A DNA stretch of 64,000 bases from Paenibacillus durus (GTDB lineage: Bacteria > Bacillota > Bacilli > Paenibacillales > Paenibacillaceae): NCBI RefSeq assembly GCF_000756615.1, contig NZ_CP009288.1, positions 3,038,001-3,102,000 on the forward strand. The letters are read 5' to 3'. The translations under genes and the position numbers were made by a program. This document shows positions 44,081 through 52,560 of the stretch, in pieces (position 1 is the stretch's first letter; every line of letters starts with the position of its first letter). A model generated the notes under the pieces. The model was given only the letters and a program-made list of their open reading frames with translations. It had not been told where the DNA came from and ran no database searches.

Positions 44081-45313
44081 TTAAAACGCCCAATTCCCGT
44101 TCAGAAATACAGGTTCTTCCGTTCCGTCATTTGTGATGCCGAATATGTTCATCTCTGCAGAGCCGATCATAAAATCGACATGCGTAACACTTGTATTGAG
44201 ACCACGCTCTTCAAGCTGTTCTTGCGTCATGCTCTTGCCGCCTTCCAGACAGAACGCGTACGCGGTACCGATCGCGAGATGGTTCGAAGCATTTTCGTCA
44301 AACAAGGTGTTGTAATATAAAATATTGGATTCCGAAATAGGGGAATGGTGGGGGACAAGCGCCACTTCGCCCAAATATTTGGCGCCTTCGTCCAAGTTGA
44401 TCAAATGCTCCAGCGTTTCCTGTCCTTTCTCGGCAGATACCGAGACAATTCTTCCGTTCTCGAAGGTGAGCGAGAAGCCGTCGATAATATTCCCGCCGTG
44501 GCTCAGCGGCTTCGTGCTGCGGACGGTCCCGTTGACGCCGGTCTTCAGCGGCGCCGTGAACAGTTCTTCTGTAGGCATGTTGGCAACGAAGGTGTGGCCG
44601 TTCTCGTTAGTGCTGTCCCCTTGCGCCCACAAATGACCTACCGGAAGCTCGATGGTCAGGTCTGTGCCCGGAGCGACATAATGAAGCTTCTTGTATTTCT
44701 TGGCATTCAGTACGGCCGCCTTCTCTTCCAGCATGTTCAGATGCTCCTGCCAGGCTGCTACGGGGTCTTCACGGTCCAGACGCACGGTGTGGAATATCGC
44801 CTCCCACAGCTTGTTCACCCGTTCTTCGGCAGGAACGTCCGGAAACACTTTGTCGGCCCAGGCCTGGGAAGGAATGGCGACGATGCTCCAGCTAATTTTG
44901 TCCGACATAATAAATTCGCGGTACTTGGACAAGGCGGCTCCCCGGGTCTTCTGATATTCGGCAATCCGCAGCGGGTCAATCCCTTTCAGCGCATCCGGAT
45001 CGTCGGCGATGACCGACAATACAGCCGCACCATTCTCGGCAAATTCGGTAATTTCACCTGCATACCATGTCGGCGCTTTGGAGAAGACCTCAGGCGCGGC
45101 ATGTTCGAATTGCAGGCGGGTAATCCGTTCGTCACTCCAGTTCACTTTGACCTGGCTGGCGCCTGCCTCATACGCCTTGGCCGCAATCAGACGGACGAAC
45201 TCCGCGGCGGTTATGGGAGCATTTACAACAAGCGCCTGCCCTGGCTGCACGTTTACGCCTATTTTCACGGCCAGGTCGGCGTATTTGGAGAGTTTTGCTT
45301 CAAATTCAGTCAT
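44081..45313 (-). CDS. M29-family aminopeptidase (copy 2)
   Basis: 410 residues, same family and same conserved metal-site regions as the following gene (NMPTEELFTAPLKTG, LGEVALVPHHSPIS, TLFDENASNHLAIG, HVDFMIGSAEMNI). GGAGG is 7 bases before ATG 45313; an ATG at 45337 precedes the site. The tandem arrangement points to gene duplication. The two proteins differ mostly in the N-terminal lobe, which may give different peptide preferences. Confidence 0.92.
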   Translation of the reverse strand: MTEFEAKLSKYADLAVKIGVNVQPGQALVVNAPITAAEFVRLIAAKAYEAGASQVKVNWSDERITRLQFEHAAPEVFSKAPTWYAGEITEFAENGAAVLSVIADDPDALKGIDPLRIAEYQKTRGAALSKYREFIMSDKISWSIVAIPSQAWADKVFPDVPAEERVNKLWEAIFHTVRLDREDPVAAWQEHLNMLEEKAAVLNAKKYKKLHYVAPGTDLTIELPVGHLWAQGDSTNENGHTFVANMPTEELFTAPLKTGVNGTVRSTKPLSHGGNIIDGFSLTFENGRIVSVSAEKGQETLEHLINLDEGAKYLGEVALVPHHSPISESNILYYNTLFDENASNHLAIGTAYAFCLEGGKSMTQEQLEERGLNTSVTHVDFMIGSAEMNIFGITNDGTEEPVFLNGNWAF

Positions 45314-45507
45314 AACATTTCCTCCATCTATTTCCAAATTAAGCTTATCAAGTATTGTACTAAATTATTAACCGCCGGATGAAAAAAGTCAATTAGGGCT
45401 GTAAAACGGGATTTGGGCGGGCAACAATGATATACTGAAAAAGGATTTCGAAGCTCTAGCCAAGTATTGCTTGGGATTCCCCGAACTAATGAAAGGAAGG
45501 AAGCTGC

Positions 45508-45771
45508 ATGAGCGTAGTCGTTACGGAAGCGGCCATGCGCCGCGATGAGGAAGGAAATTATGTAGGGAGAACTGTATTCAGTCTGGAGGGCCATGCGGCC
45601 AGCTATGAGATTACGTTCTTCAGCAAAAAGGGCAAAGAATGGGATTACAGCCTGAGCTTTGCGGGTGAATCCGGCAGCGAGGAGCAGTTTCTGGAGCTGG
45701 ATTCACGGCTTGAGGAAGATGACGACCTGTTTGACCAACTTCTGGATGCGGCTCTGGACGCGGAGGGATAG
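45508..45771 (+). CDS. Hypothetical acidic protein
   Basis: 87 residues, not recognised. The first 50 residues look like beta strands (SVVVTEAAMRRDEEGN, YEITFFSKKGKEWDYSLSF) and the last 25 are very acidic helix (SRLEEDDDLFDQLLDAALDAEG). AAAGGAAGG is placed well before the ATG, which supports translation. It is alone between the aminopeptidases and ktrB. Confidence 0.65.
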   Translation: MSVVVTEAAMRRDEEGNYVGRTVFSLEGHAASYEITFFSKKGKEWDYSLSFAGESGSEEQFLELDSRLEEDDDLFDQLLDAALDAEG

Positions 45772-45824
45772 GGAACAGCGGAGAACAATAGAGTGATCAT
45801 GCTGAAGTAAGCGGGCAAACAAAA

Positions 45825-45849
45825 GAAAAAACGGCGGTTCGCCCGCCGT
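45825..45849 (-). terminator. Terminator after ktrB
   Basis: ACGGCGG pairs with CCGCCGT over a short loop; a T run follows on the minus strand (CCGCCGTTTTTTC). Confidence 0.85.
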
Positions 45850-45857
45850 CGTATTAA

Positions 45858-47204
45858 CTATCCGATCATAAGATGTCCTTCGGGATGGCGGTACAGCTCC
45901 TTGCCTTTGGTCGGCCTGAGGGCATAAGCCAGCGTCAGCGGTCCGGTCCGTCCCATGAACATAAGAATAATGATGAGAATCTTCCCGATGGTCGTAAGCT
46001 CCGTTGTCAGTCCCATGGTAAGCCCTGAGGTTCCAAACGCGGACACCGCCTCGAACATGACCGCAAGGAAATCGGCTTTCTCGGTGATGGACAGGAGCAT
46101 CGTTGCGGTCATCACAAGGAGTAGGGAGAGCAGCGTCATGGTTATGGCCCGGTAGACGTTCTCCTTGGACAGACGATGCCGGAACAGAACAACATCCTCT
46201 TTTCCGCGAATACGCGAGTACACGGCGGCGATGAGCAGGGCGAAAGTCGTCACCTTGACCCCCCCGCCGGTTGAGCCCGGGGCTGCGCCGATGAACATTA
46301 GCAGAATAATCAGGAATTGAGTGGATTCTCTAAGCTTATATATATCAATAGTCGTGACCCCGCCGGAACGGGGAGTAAGTGCTTGTAAAAAGGAAGCCAT
46401 CACCTTTCCGCCGGGATGCAGCGGCCTCAGCGTATGATAGATTTCCAGCCAGAAAAATAATGCCGCACCGGCAGCGATCAGAATAAGCGAGGTCCACAGA
46501 ACCACTTTGGAGTGCAGAGTAAGCCGCCTCCGTTTGCGGAAATCAATCACATCGGACAATACAATAAAGCCGATGCCGCCCAGAAAAATAAGCAGGATCG
46601 CTGTGATATTAACCACCGGATCTTCCGCATACCGCGTCAATCCGCTGAACGGACCATGCACATCGCCAAAGAGGTCGAAGCCGGCATTGTTAAAAATCGA
46701 AATACTGTGGAATATCCCGTAGTATATTGCTTTGCCCGCCGGCATGTCCTTTAGAAACCTTAGCGCCAGCACGGACGCTCCGGCAAGCTGGATCACAAGC
46801 GAATAAATCAGAACCCGGCGAATGAGGAGCACGATCCCCTGTATGGAGTTCTGGTTCATCGATTCCTGCAGCAACAGCCGCTCTTTAAGCGATATCCGTC
46901 TATTAAGAACAAGCGTAACCAGCGTCGCCATCGTCACGAAGCCAAGGCCCCCGAACTGGAACAGTACGAGCAGCACAATCTGGCCGAAGGTGGTAAGTCC
47001 CGTGCCTGTGTCGATAACGGCAAGCCCGGTCACGCATGTAGCGGAGGTCGCCATAAACAGCGCGTCGATCCAGGAAATACGGCCGTTCGCCGATGAAATG
47101 GGAAGAGACAGCAGTACGGTTCCCGCGATGATTAGCACAATAAAGCCGAGTGCAAGAATTTTGGGCGGAGTCAGATGCAGCCCGCCGTAGGATAGATTGG
47201 CCAT
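45858..47204 (-). CDS. ktrB: Potassium uptake transporter KtrB (TrkH family)
   Basis: 448 residues with eight membrane helices in four M1-P-M2 repeats. Selectivity-filter-like loops are visible (TSATCVTGLAV, FHSISIFNNAGFDLFGD, GAAPGSTGGGVKVTT, FGTSGLTMGLT). KtrB forms a Na-linked K channel gated by KtrA or KtrC. No KtrA gene lies next to it, so the gating subunit is elsewhere. The third loop GSTGGG is conserved. Confidence 0.88.
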   Translation of the reverse strand: MANLSYGGLHLTPPKILALGFIVLIIAGTVLLSLPISSANGRISWIDALFMATSATCVTGLAVIDTGTGLTTFGQIVLLVLFQFGGLGFVTMATLVTLVLNRRISLKERLLLQESMNQNSIQGIVLLIRRVLIYSLVIQLAGASVLALRFLKDMPAGKAIYYGIFHSISIFNNAGFDLFGDVHGPFSGLTRYAEDPVVNITAILLIFLGGIGFIVLSDVIDFRKRRRLTLHSKVVLWTSLILIAAGAALFFWLEIYHTLRPLHPGGKVMASFLQALTPRSGGVTTIDIYKLRESTQFLIILLMFIGAAPGSTGGGVKVTTFALLIAAVYSRIRGKEDVVLFRHRLSKENVYRAITMTLLSLLLVMTATMLLSITEKADFLAVMFEAVSAFGTSGLTMGLTTELTTIGKILIIILMFMGRTGPLTLAYALRPTKGKELYRHPEGHLMIG

Positions 47205-47364
47205 AGGTCATTCTCCCGGGTATCAGTGTGTTGGTCCATGCATTGTGACAAATTATATCATAATATTATGCGCTTCCCCTAAGCAAACGGGAGGAAATGA
47301 CATTAATATATCGAAAGTTACATTAGGAATGTCCAATTCCCATCTTTCAAAGGGGGTAATGACA

Positions 47365-47718
47365 GTGAACAGTCCCATCCTAAACAAAATCGGTGCTGTT
47401 TTTGTTCCGGTCAGCGATATTGAGAGGTCAAAAGAATGGTATTGCCGTCTTCTAGGTTTACCGCTTGACGATGAAATATTGTTCGGACATTTGTTCGTGA
47501 TCCCGATGGATGGACCTGCCATTGTGCTTGACAGCAAAATTTTCACAATGGAAAGCGTGCTGAATACGCCGTTATTTCACCTGAATACCAACGATATTGA
47601 CGCCGCCTATGATTTTGTTAAGCAGAGCGGAGCCGAGATACTAACCGATATTGAGCATGATCATTGGTTCAACTTCAGAGACCCGGACGGTAATGTGCTG
47701 ATGATCTGCCGCAGCTAG
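47365..47718 (+). CDS. VOC-family (glyoxalase-like) protein
   Basis: 117 residues. One betaalphabetabetabeta module: IGAVFVPVSDIERSKEWYCRLLGLPL, FHLNTNDIDAAYDFVKQSGAEIL and FNFRDPDGNVLMIC. The likely metal ligands are Glu/His positions of the VOC fold, but which are used is unclear. AAGGGGG is 8 bases before GTG 47365; ATG 47359 is also possible. A long upstream ORF without a site is not used. Confidence 0.8.
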   Translation: MNSPILNKIGAVFVPVSDIERSKEWYCRLLGLPLDDEILFGHLFVIPMDGPAIVLDSKIFTMESVLNTPLFHLNTNDIDAAYDFVKQSGAEILTDIEHDHWFNFRDPDGNVLMICRS

Positions 47719-47730
47719 GAGGTCTTTTGG

Positions 47731-48177
47731 TTGATCGAAAAAAGCTTCTTCATCAGGGAAGCGGTCCCGGAGGACGCCCGCGGGGTTGAGACGCTGTACC
47801 GTCTGCTGCTCCCGGATCATCCGGGTATTGAAGTACTGCCCGAGCGAATAAACCAAATAGCGGCGAATCCTGACAGCTTCTTGTTCGTATGCGAGGAAGA
47901 TAACCGGATTATAGGCACCGTGCATCTGCATCTCTGTATGGATGCGCTCAGCGGCAACCGCCCTTTTGCTGTTGTGGAAAGGGTGATTGTATCGCCGGAA
48001 ATGCAGGGAAAAGGCTGCGGCGCGGCTTTAATGAGTCATGCCGAGCAGACAGCAGTGGACCGCAGCGCACTCAAAATCATGCTCTCCAGTGCTTCCCGAA
48101 GAGGGGAAGCCCATCTCTTTTACACCGCGCTCGACTATGATGGGGAAGGAAGCAAGCTTTTTAAGAAATATCTCTAA
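47731..48177 (+). CDS. GNAT-family N-acetyltransferase
   Basis: 148 residues. Motif A is visible as RVIVSPEMQGKGCGAALM, with FFIREAVPEDARGVETLYRLL at the start. AGGAGG is inside the end of the VOC gene, 8 bases before the TTG start 47731. Substrate unknown. Confidence 0.85.
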   Translation: MIEKSFFIREAVPEDARGVETLYRLLLPDHPGIEVLPERINQIAANPDSFLFVCEEDNRIIGTVHLHLCMDALSGNRPFAVVERVIVSPEMQGKGCGAALMSHAEQTAVDRSALKIMLSSASRRGEAHLFYTALDYDGEGSKLFKKYL

Positions 48178-48213
48178 AATGACAGATGATTAATCGATGG
48201 GAAGTGTACACTG

Positions 48214-48741
48214 GTGAAAGTAACTTTTAGGGAGCTGGTTCCCGGCGATGCCGAGGAGCTTCTTCGTCTGCAGCACAGTATGGATAAAGAAACAGCCTTT
48301 ATGCTATTGGAACCTGGGGAGCGGCAAACCGACTTGCGGCAGGTTCAGGACATGATCGAAGGATTTGTAAGGTCCAAGACATCCAAACTGATCGGAGCGG
48401 AGGTGGACGGACAGCTGGCGGGCTATGTTTCAGCCAGAGGAGGCAGCGTAAACCGCAACCGTCACAGCGCTTATCTCGTAATGGGGCTGCTGAAGCGGTA
48501 TCAGGGAATGGGTGTGGGCAGCGGACTGCTGCGGAAGCTTATTGCCAGGGCGGAAGAGGCTGGTCTCGTTCGGCTGGAGCTTACGGTAATGAAGCATAAT
48601 GAGCGGGCCATTGCCTTGTACACCAAATGCGGCTTCACCGCCGAGGGGACCAAAGTGAAGTCGCTTAAAGTAGACGGCGCTTGGGTGGATGAACTCTATA
48701 TGAGCAAAATTATCGGCTTCGCTGCACAGGAGAATACATAG
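48214..48741 (+). CDS. GNAT-family N-acetyltransferase
   Basis: 175 residues. Motif A is MGLLKRYQGMGVGSGLLRKLI and motif B is RLELTVMKHNERAIALYTKCGF. GTG start with a weak site. It may be co-transcribed with the GNAT gene before it, but it is only distantly related to it. Confidence 0.85.
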   Translation: MKVTFRELVPGDAEELLRLQHSMDKETAFMLLEPGERQTDLRQVQDMIEGFVRSKTSKLIGAEVDGQLAGYVSARGGSVNRNRHSAYLVMGLLKRYQGMGVGSGLLRKLIARAEEAGLVRLELTVMKHNERAIALYTKCGFTAEGTKVKSLKVDGAWVDELYMSKIIGFAAQENT

Positions 48742-48826
48742 GATGGGCGGTTCACCGTCAACCCGGGAGCAGAGGATTGGCTGACCGGCCTGCTGATATC
48801 GGATGAAAGGACATGAGGGACTAACC

Positions 48827-48927
48827 AAGAAGAAACGGCTTCGCCGTCCTTTTAGGGACGGTACCGTTTCTCGTAGAAATATAAGACAAAATGATAAGCG
48901 CTCAGGCTTATAAAGTCTTATATTTTA
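48827..48927 (-). repeat. Double-hairpin intergenic repeat, copy 3 (inverted)
   Basis: Reverse complement of the element at 18715-18816, nearly identical in both hairpins (AAATATAAGACTTTATAAGC, then CTACGAGAAACGG..CCGTTTCTTCT). It lies between the converging GNAT and CNNM/CorC genes, right before the terminator of the latter. Confidence 0.85.
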
Positions 48928-48967
48928 AAAAATGCGGCCCCCCTCTAAAGCGAGAATGGGCCGCATT
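48926..48967 (-). terminator. Terminator after the CNNM/CorC gene
   Basis: ATGCGGCCC pairs with GGGCCGCAT, and the minus strand continues with TTTTTT. Confidence 0.85.
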
Positions 48968-48999
48968 TATCATTGCCTGCTAGAACGCTGATCAGACTT

Positions 49000-50322
49000 T
49001 TACGTAAGAGATTCTTCCATTGTCTCCTCGTGGGTTGACCGAACCGCGATCTCCACCTTGCGGATGCGGTGACGGTTCATTTCACGGACGATAAGCGTGG
49101 TGTCCCCCTCTGTGATTTCTTTGCCGACAGCAGGCTCTTCAAGATGGCTGTACAGCCATCCGCCGATCGTGGTCACCTCGTCATCGTCAAGATCCAGGCC
49201 GGTCAGCTGACGCACCTCGGGAAGAGACACTTTGCCGTCCACCAAGTAATGGGATTCGCCGAGCTTTTCCACATTTTTGCGTTCATCTGCGTCAAATTCA
49301 TCCCGAATCTCGCCGACGATCTCTTCCAGAATGTCCTCAATCGTAATCAGTCCGGAGGTTCCGCCGTATTCGTCAAGCAGGAGGGCAATATGCACTTGTT
49401 CCCTCTGCATGCGCGTCAAGAGTGTCTTAACAGGCGTTACTTCGGAAACGGTTAGGACAGGGTGAATAAGGTCTTTGAAATTGAAATCGGGATTATTGTC
49501 ATATTCGAGATACCATTGCTTTGTATTGACCATCCCGACGATGTTGTCCTTGTTGCCATCCGCCACCGGAAACCGGGTATACTGCTCTTTCCGGATAATA
49601 TCCAGGTTCTCTTGCAGCGAATTATTGGTATAAAGGCAAACCATATCGGTACGCGGAACCATGATTTCACGGGCCAGCATTTCATCAAAAGCAAAAATGC
49701 GGTTGACATAGCCGTATTCGGCTTTGTTGATCTTGCCGCTCTCATAGCTCTCGGACAGGATCAGACGGATTTCTTCCTCCGAGTGCGCCTCTTCATGTTC
49801 GCTTGCCGGCTTCATCCCGAACAGGCGAACGAGAAGAGTGGCAGAACCGTTAAGCAGCCAGATAAAAGGAAACAGGATACGATAGAACCAGATAATCGGT
49901 TTGGCGGTCAAAAGACTGATTTCTTCGGCTTTGTTGATAGCTGCGGTCTTCGGTGCGAGTTCCCCCATAACGACATGCAGAAATGTCGCAATAAAGAATG
50001 CAAGCACGAACGACAGGACATGGCTAAATTCGCTGCTGACGCCGGCCCAGTGGAAGAACGGATAGAGCAGCTGCTCAAACGCGGGCTCCGCAAGTGCACC
50101 GATGCCTAGGGCAGTAATGGTGATGCCAAGCTGGCAGGCGGACAAATATCCGTCCAGATTGGCGGAAACCTTTTGAACAGCAATCGCATTTTTGCGTCCT
50201 TCAAGCACCATTTGGCTGATCCGGCTTCCCCGCAGTCGTACAATTGCAAATTCCGTAGCTACAAAAAAAGCGGTAAAAATAATCAAAACGGCCACCAACG
50301 TCAAACTAAGTCCTATACCCAT
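49000..50322 (-). CDS. Hemolysin/CorC-type membrane protein (CNNM + CBS + CorC_HlyC)
   Basis: 440 residues. N-terminal CNNM/DUF21 domain with three to four membrane helices (VLIIFTAFFVATEFAIVRLRGSRI), a CBS pair (REIMVPRTDMVCL..., HIALLLDEYGGTSGLITIEDILEEIVGEI), and the C-terminal CorC/HlyC domain. Known members transport or sense Mg; none is proved to be a hemolysin. The ORF extends to GTG/ATG 50367, but the membrane domain starts at ATG 50322. Confidence 0.9.
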   Translation of the reverse strand: MGIGLSLTLVAVLIIFTAFFVATEFAIVRLRGSRISQMVLEGRKNAIAVQKVSANLDGYLSACQLGITITALGIGALAEPAFEQLLYPFFHWAGVSSEFSHVLSFVLAFFIATFLHVVMGELAPKTAAINKAEEISLLTAKPIIWFYRILFPFIWLLNGSATLLVRLFGMKPASEHEEAHSEEEIRLILSESYESGKINKAEYGYVNRIFAFDEMLAREIMVPRTDMVCLYTNNSLQENLDIIRKEQYTRFPVADGNKDNIVGMVNTKQWYLEYDNNPDFNFKDLIHPVLTVSEVTPVKTLLTRMQREQVHIALLLDEYGGTSGLITIEDILEEIVGEIRDEFDADERKNVEKLGESHYLVDGKVSLPEVRQLTGLDLDDDEVTTIGGWLYSHLEEPAVGKEITEGDTTLIVREMNRHRIRKVEIAVRSTHEETMEESLT

Positions 50323-50373
50323 ATAATCGGTACCATCCCTTTCCTTCGTAAAATAGGTTATACTCAAATTATG

Positions 50374-50387
50374 AGTTCATATGAACT
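50374..50387. promoter_or_regulatory. Palindrome in the divergent CorC/DUF1836 promoter region
   Basis: Perfect 14-base palindrome AGTTCATATGAACT, midway between the CNNM/CorC gene and the DUF1836 gene. Likely the binding site of a dimeric regulator of one or both. DUF1836 proteins are HTH-like in part, so the neighbouring gene product is a candidate. Confidence 0.5.
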
Positions 50388-50460
50388 TATTGTACGAACT
50401 TTTCGGTCATAATTCAAATCTTCTGCATTAAATATGAATTCCATGATCTAAGGAGGGCTG

Positions 50461-51201
50461 ATGGAGATGGAATCCTTTACATTGACCCGAGCTGAAATGT
50501 CCGCGCTTCTGCTTTCGCTTACCGGAACGTCTGGGTCTACTCCGCTGAATATTTTGCAGGAAGCATTGACCAAGCTTCATCAACGGATGATGAGAGAGGG
50601 GTCATCACTTAACGCGTTCTTATCTACAAATATTCCGGCGATTTTGCAAAAAATAATCAAAGGCGGGAAGGCCAAAGGTCTATCCCTTCAGGAAATTGCC
50701 GCGCTCGGAGCGCTAATAGAGTATTCCACAATTTCCATTACCGCTATGCAGAACTGGGTGAAACGAGATTTCAAAGAATATCTGGGCGCGCCGCTTGAAG
50801 GGAAAAAGTATTCGATCAACCAGGCGGCCATGCTGTTCATGATCGACGATCTCAAATCATCACTCGACTTCCGGAGTATTAACCGGCTCTTCCGCATGCT
50901 ATTCCTAAAGCCGGAACGGGACGACGACGATCTGCTTGAGCCTGTTCAATTGTACGGCGCCTATGCCTCATTGTTTGAAGAGAACAGAGACAGCGCCGGA
51001 CATCAACAGGACAAGCCTTGGGGGTGCGAAGAATTGGCCAAGGCCGCCGAGAAGGCTGTAAAGCGGCTATCCCATCTGAACCGCCCACAAAGGGAAACCG
51101 TACGAAACTCGCTTCTAGTCGCTGCGGTCTCGGTTCAAGCCTGTTATTTTCAGACGCTGGCCAAGCAGTATTTCAATGCCTCCCTGTTTTTGGATTTCTA
51201 G
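50461..51201 (+). CDS. DUF1836 protein
   Basis: 246 residues. The DUF1836 core is clear: KGLSLQEIAALGALIEYSTIS, AMQNWVKRDFKEYLG, GKKYSINQAAMLFMIDDLKSSLDF and DDDDLLEPVQLYGAYASLFEE. The family is likely DNA-binding (MerR-like HTH) but has no established function. GGAGGG stands before ATG 50461 (or 50467). It diverges from the CorC-type gene across a palindrome. Confidence 0.85.
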   Translation: MEMESFTLTRAEMSALLLSLTGTSGSTPLNILQEALTKLHQRMMREGSSLNAFLSTNIPAILQKIIKGGKAKGLSLQEIAALGALIEYSTISITAMQNWVKRDFKEYLGAPLEGKKYSINQAAMLFMIDDLKSSLDFRSINRLFRMLFLKPERDDDDLLEPVQLYGAYASLFEENRDSAGHQQDKPWGCEELAKAAEKAVKRLSHLNRPQRETVRNSLLVAAVSVQACYFQTLAKQYFNASLFLDF

Positions 51202-51272
51202 TGCGGCTATATAATGACAGGTTTCAATCCAAATAGGGAAGATTATATACAATTACGAAGAGGGAACAGAGA

Positions 51273-51304
51273 GGGAAATAAAGATGGGGGGAAATAAAGA
51301 TGGG
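51273..51304 (+). repeat. 17-base tandem duplication at the MFS start
   Basis: GGGAAATAAAGATGGGG occurs twice in a row, so the start region of the MFS gene has two GGG..ATG arrangements. The upstream ATG is out of frame; ATG 51300 is the real start. Confidence 0.7.
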
Positions 51305-52511
51305 AGCAAATACATTGCTATCAAGCAAGAAGCAGCGCAAGCTGCTCTTCAGCGCGGGCCTGAGCTGGATGTTCGACGCGATGGACGTTGGCATGATATC
51401 TTTTGTCGTCGCGGCACTTGCCAAGGAGTGGAGCCTTAAATCGGAACAAATCGGCCTGCTGACCAGCATCAACTCGCTCGGAATGGCTGCGGGCGCGGCG
51501 GCTGCGGGCATATTGGCCGACAAATACGGACGGAAAAATATTTTGCTCTGGACGTTGGTCATCTTCTCGGCAGCCACCGGCTTGTCGGCACTGGCCGCAG
51601 GTTTTGCCATACTGTGCGTGCTGCGTTTCATCGCAGGCTTCGGGCTTGGCGGCGAGCTTCCCGTCGCATCCACGCTCGTATCCGAGAGCGTCGAGCCTGC
51701 GGAGAGGGGCCGGGCGGTCGTTCTGCTCGAAAGCTTCTGGGCGCTGGGCTGGATTGCGTCCGCGCTGATCGCTTATTTCGTTATCCCGTCATACGGCTGG
51801 CGGCTGGCACTCGTAATCGGAGCGGTTCCGGTCCTGTATGCCCTTTATCTCCGGCGGGCTATCGACGATTCTCCCCGGTTTGCAGGAATCCGCAAGGCGC
51901 CCGTTCCATTCAAGACGCGGTTCGCCTCGGTATGGTCGGCAGACTACCGCAAGTCAACCGTTATGCTCTGGATACTGTGGTTTACGGTCGTCTTTTCTTA
52001 TTACGGGATGTTCCTATGGCTGCCTTCGGTGATGGTGCTCAAAGGCTTTAGCCTTGTCCGGAGCTTTGAATACACGCTGATTATGACGCTGGCGCAGCTT
52101 CCCGGTTATTTTACCGCCGCTTACTTCATTGAGAAGTTCGGGCGCAAATTCGTGCTTGTCGTCTACTTGTTCTTTACTGCTGTCAGCGCAGCCTGGTTCG
52201 GCTTCGCCTCATCCGAGGGGATGCTGATTGCCGCAGGGATCTGCCTGTCGTTCTTCAATTTGGGCGCATGGGGCGGAATGTATGCCTACACACCGGAGCT
52301 GTATCCTACAGCTGTCCGCTCGACGGGAGTCGGAATGGCCGCGTCATTTGGCCGGATCGGCGGCATTATCGCTCCCTTGCTTGTCGGTGTTCTTGTTGGA
52401 CAATCCGTCGGGATTTCATCCATTTTCCTGCTGTTCTTCGCTACGATTATCGTAGGCGCCATAGCCGTGCTGTTTCTGGGTAAGGAAACGAAAGGTACGG
52501 ATCTGATGTAG
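51300..52511 (+). CDS. MFS-family transporter
   Basis: 403 residues with twelve predicted membrane helices. The MFS signature is present between helices 2 and 3 (GILADKYGRKNI) and in helix 4-5 (RFIAGFGLGGELPVASTLVSE), like sugar/aromatic acid-type carriers. The second half shows EKFGRKFVL. Substrate unknown. It ends close to a convergent hydrolase gene. Confidence 0.9.
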   Translation: MGANTLLSSKKQRKLLFSAGLSWMFDAMDVGMISFVVAALAKEWSLKSEQIGLLTSINSLGMAAGAAAAGILADKYGRKNILLWTLVIFSAATGLSALAAGFAILCVLRFIAGFGLGGELPVASTLVSESVEPAERGRAVVLLESFWALGWIASALIAYFVIPSYGWRLALVIGAVPVLYALYLRRAIDDSPRFAGIRKAPVPFKTRFASVWSADYRKSTVMLWILWFTVVFSYYGMFLWLPSVMVLKGFSLVRSFEYTLIMTLAQLPGYFTAAYFIEKFGRKFVLVVYLFFTAVSAAWFGFASSEGMLIAAGICLSFFNLGAWGGMYAYTPELYPTAVRSTGVGMAASFGRIGGIIAPLLVGVLVGQSVGISSIFLLFFATIIVGAIAVLFLGKETKGTDLM

Positions 52512-52560
52512 GTTTGGATCAATGGAGTGAAACTTATATTTTTTTCAAAAATTCATCAAA

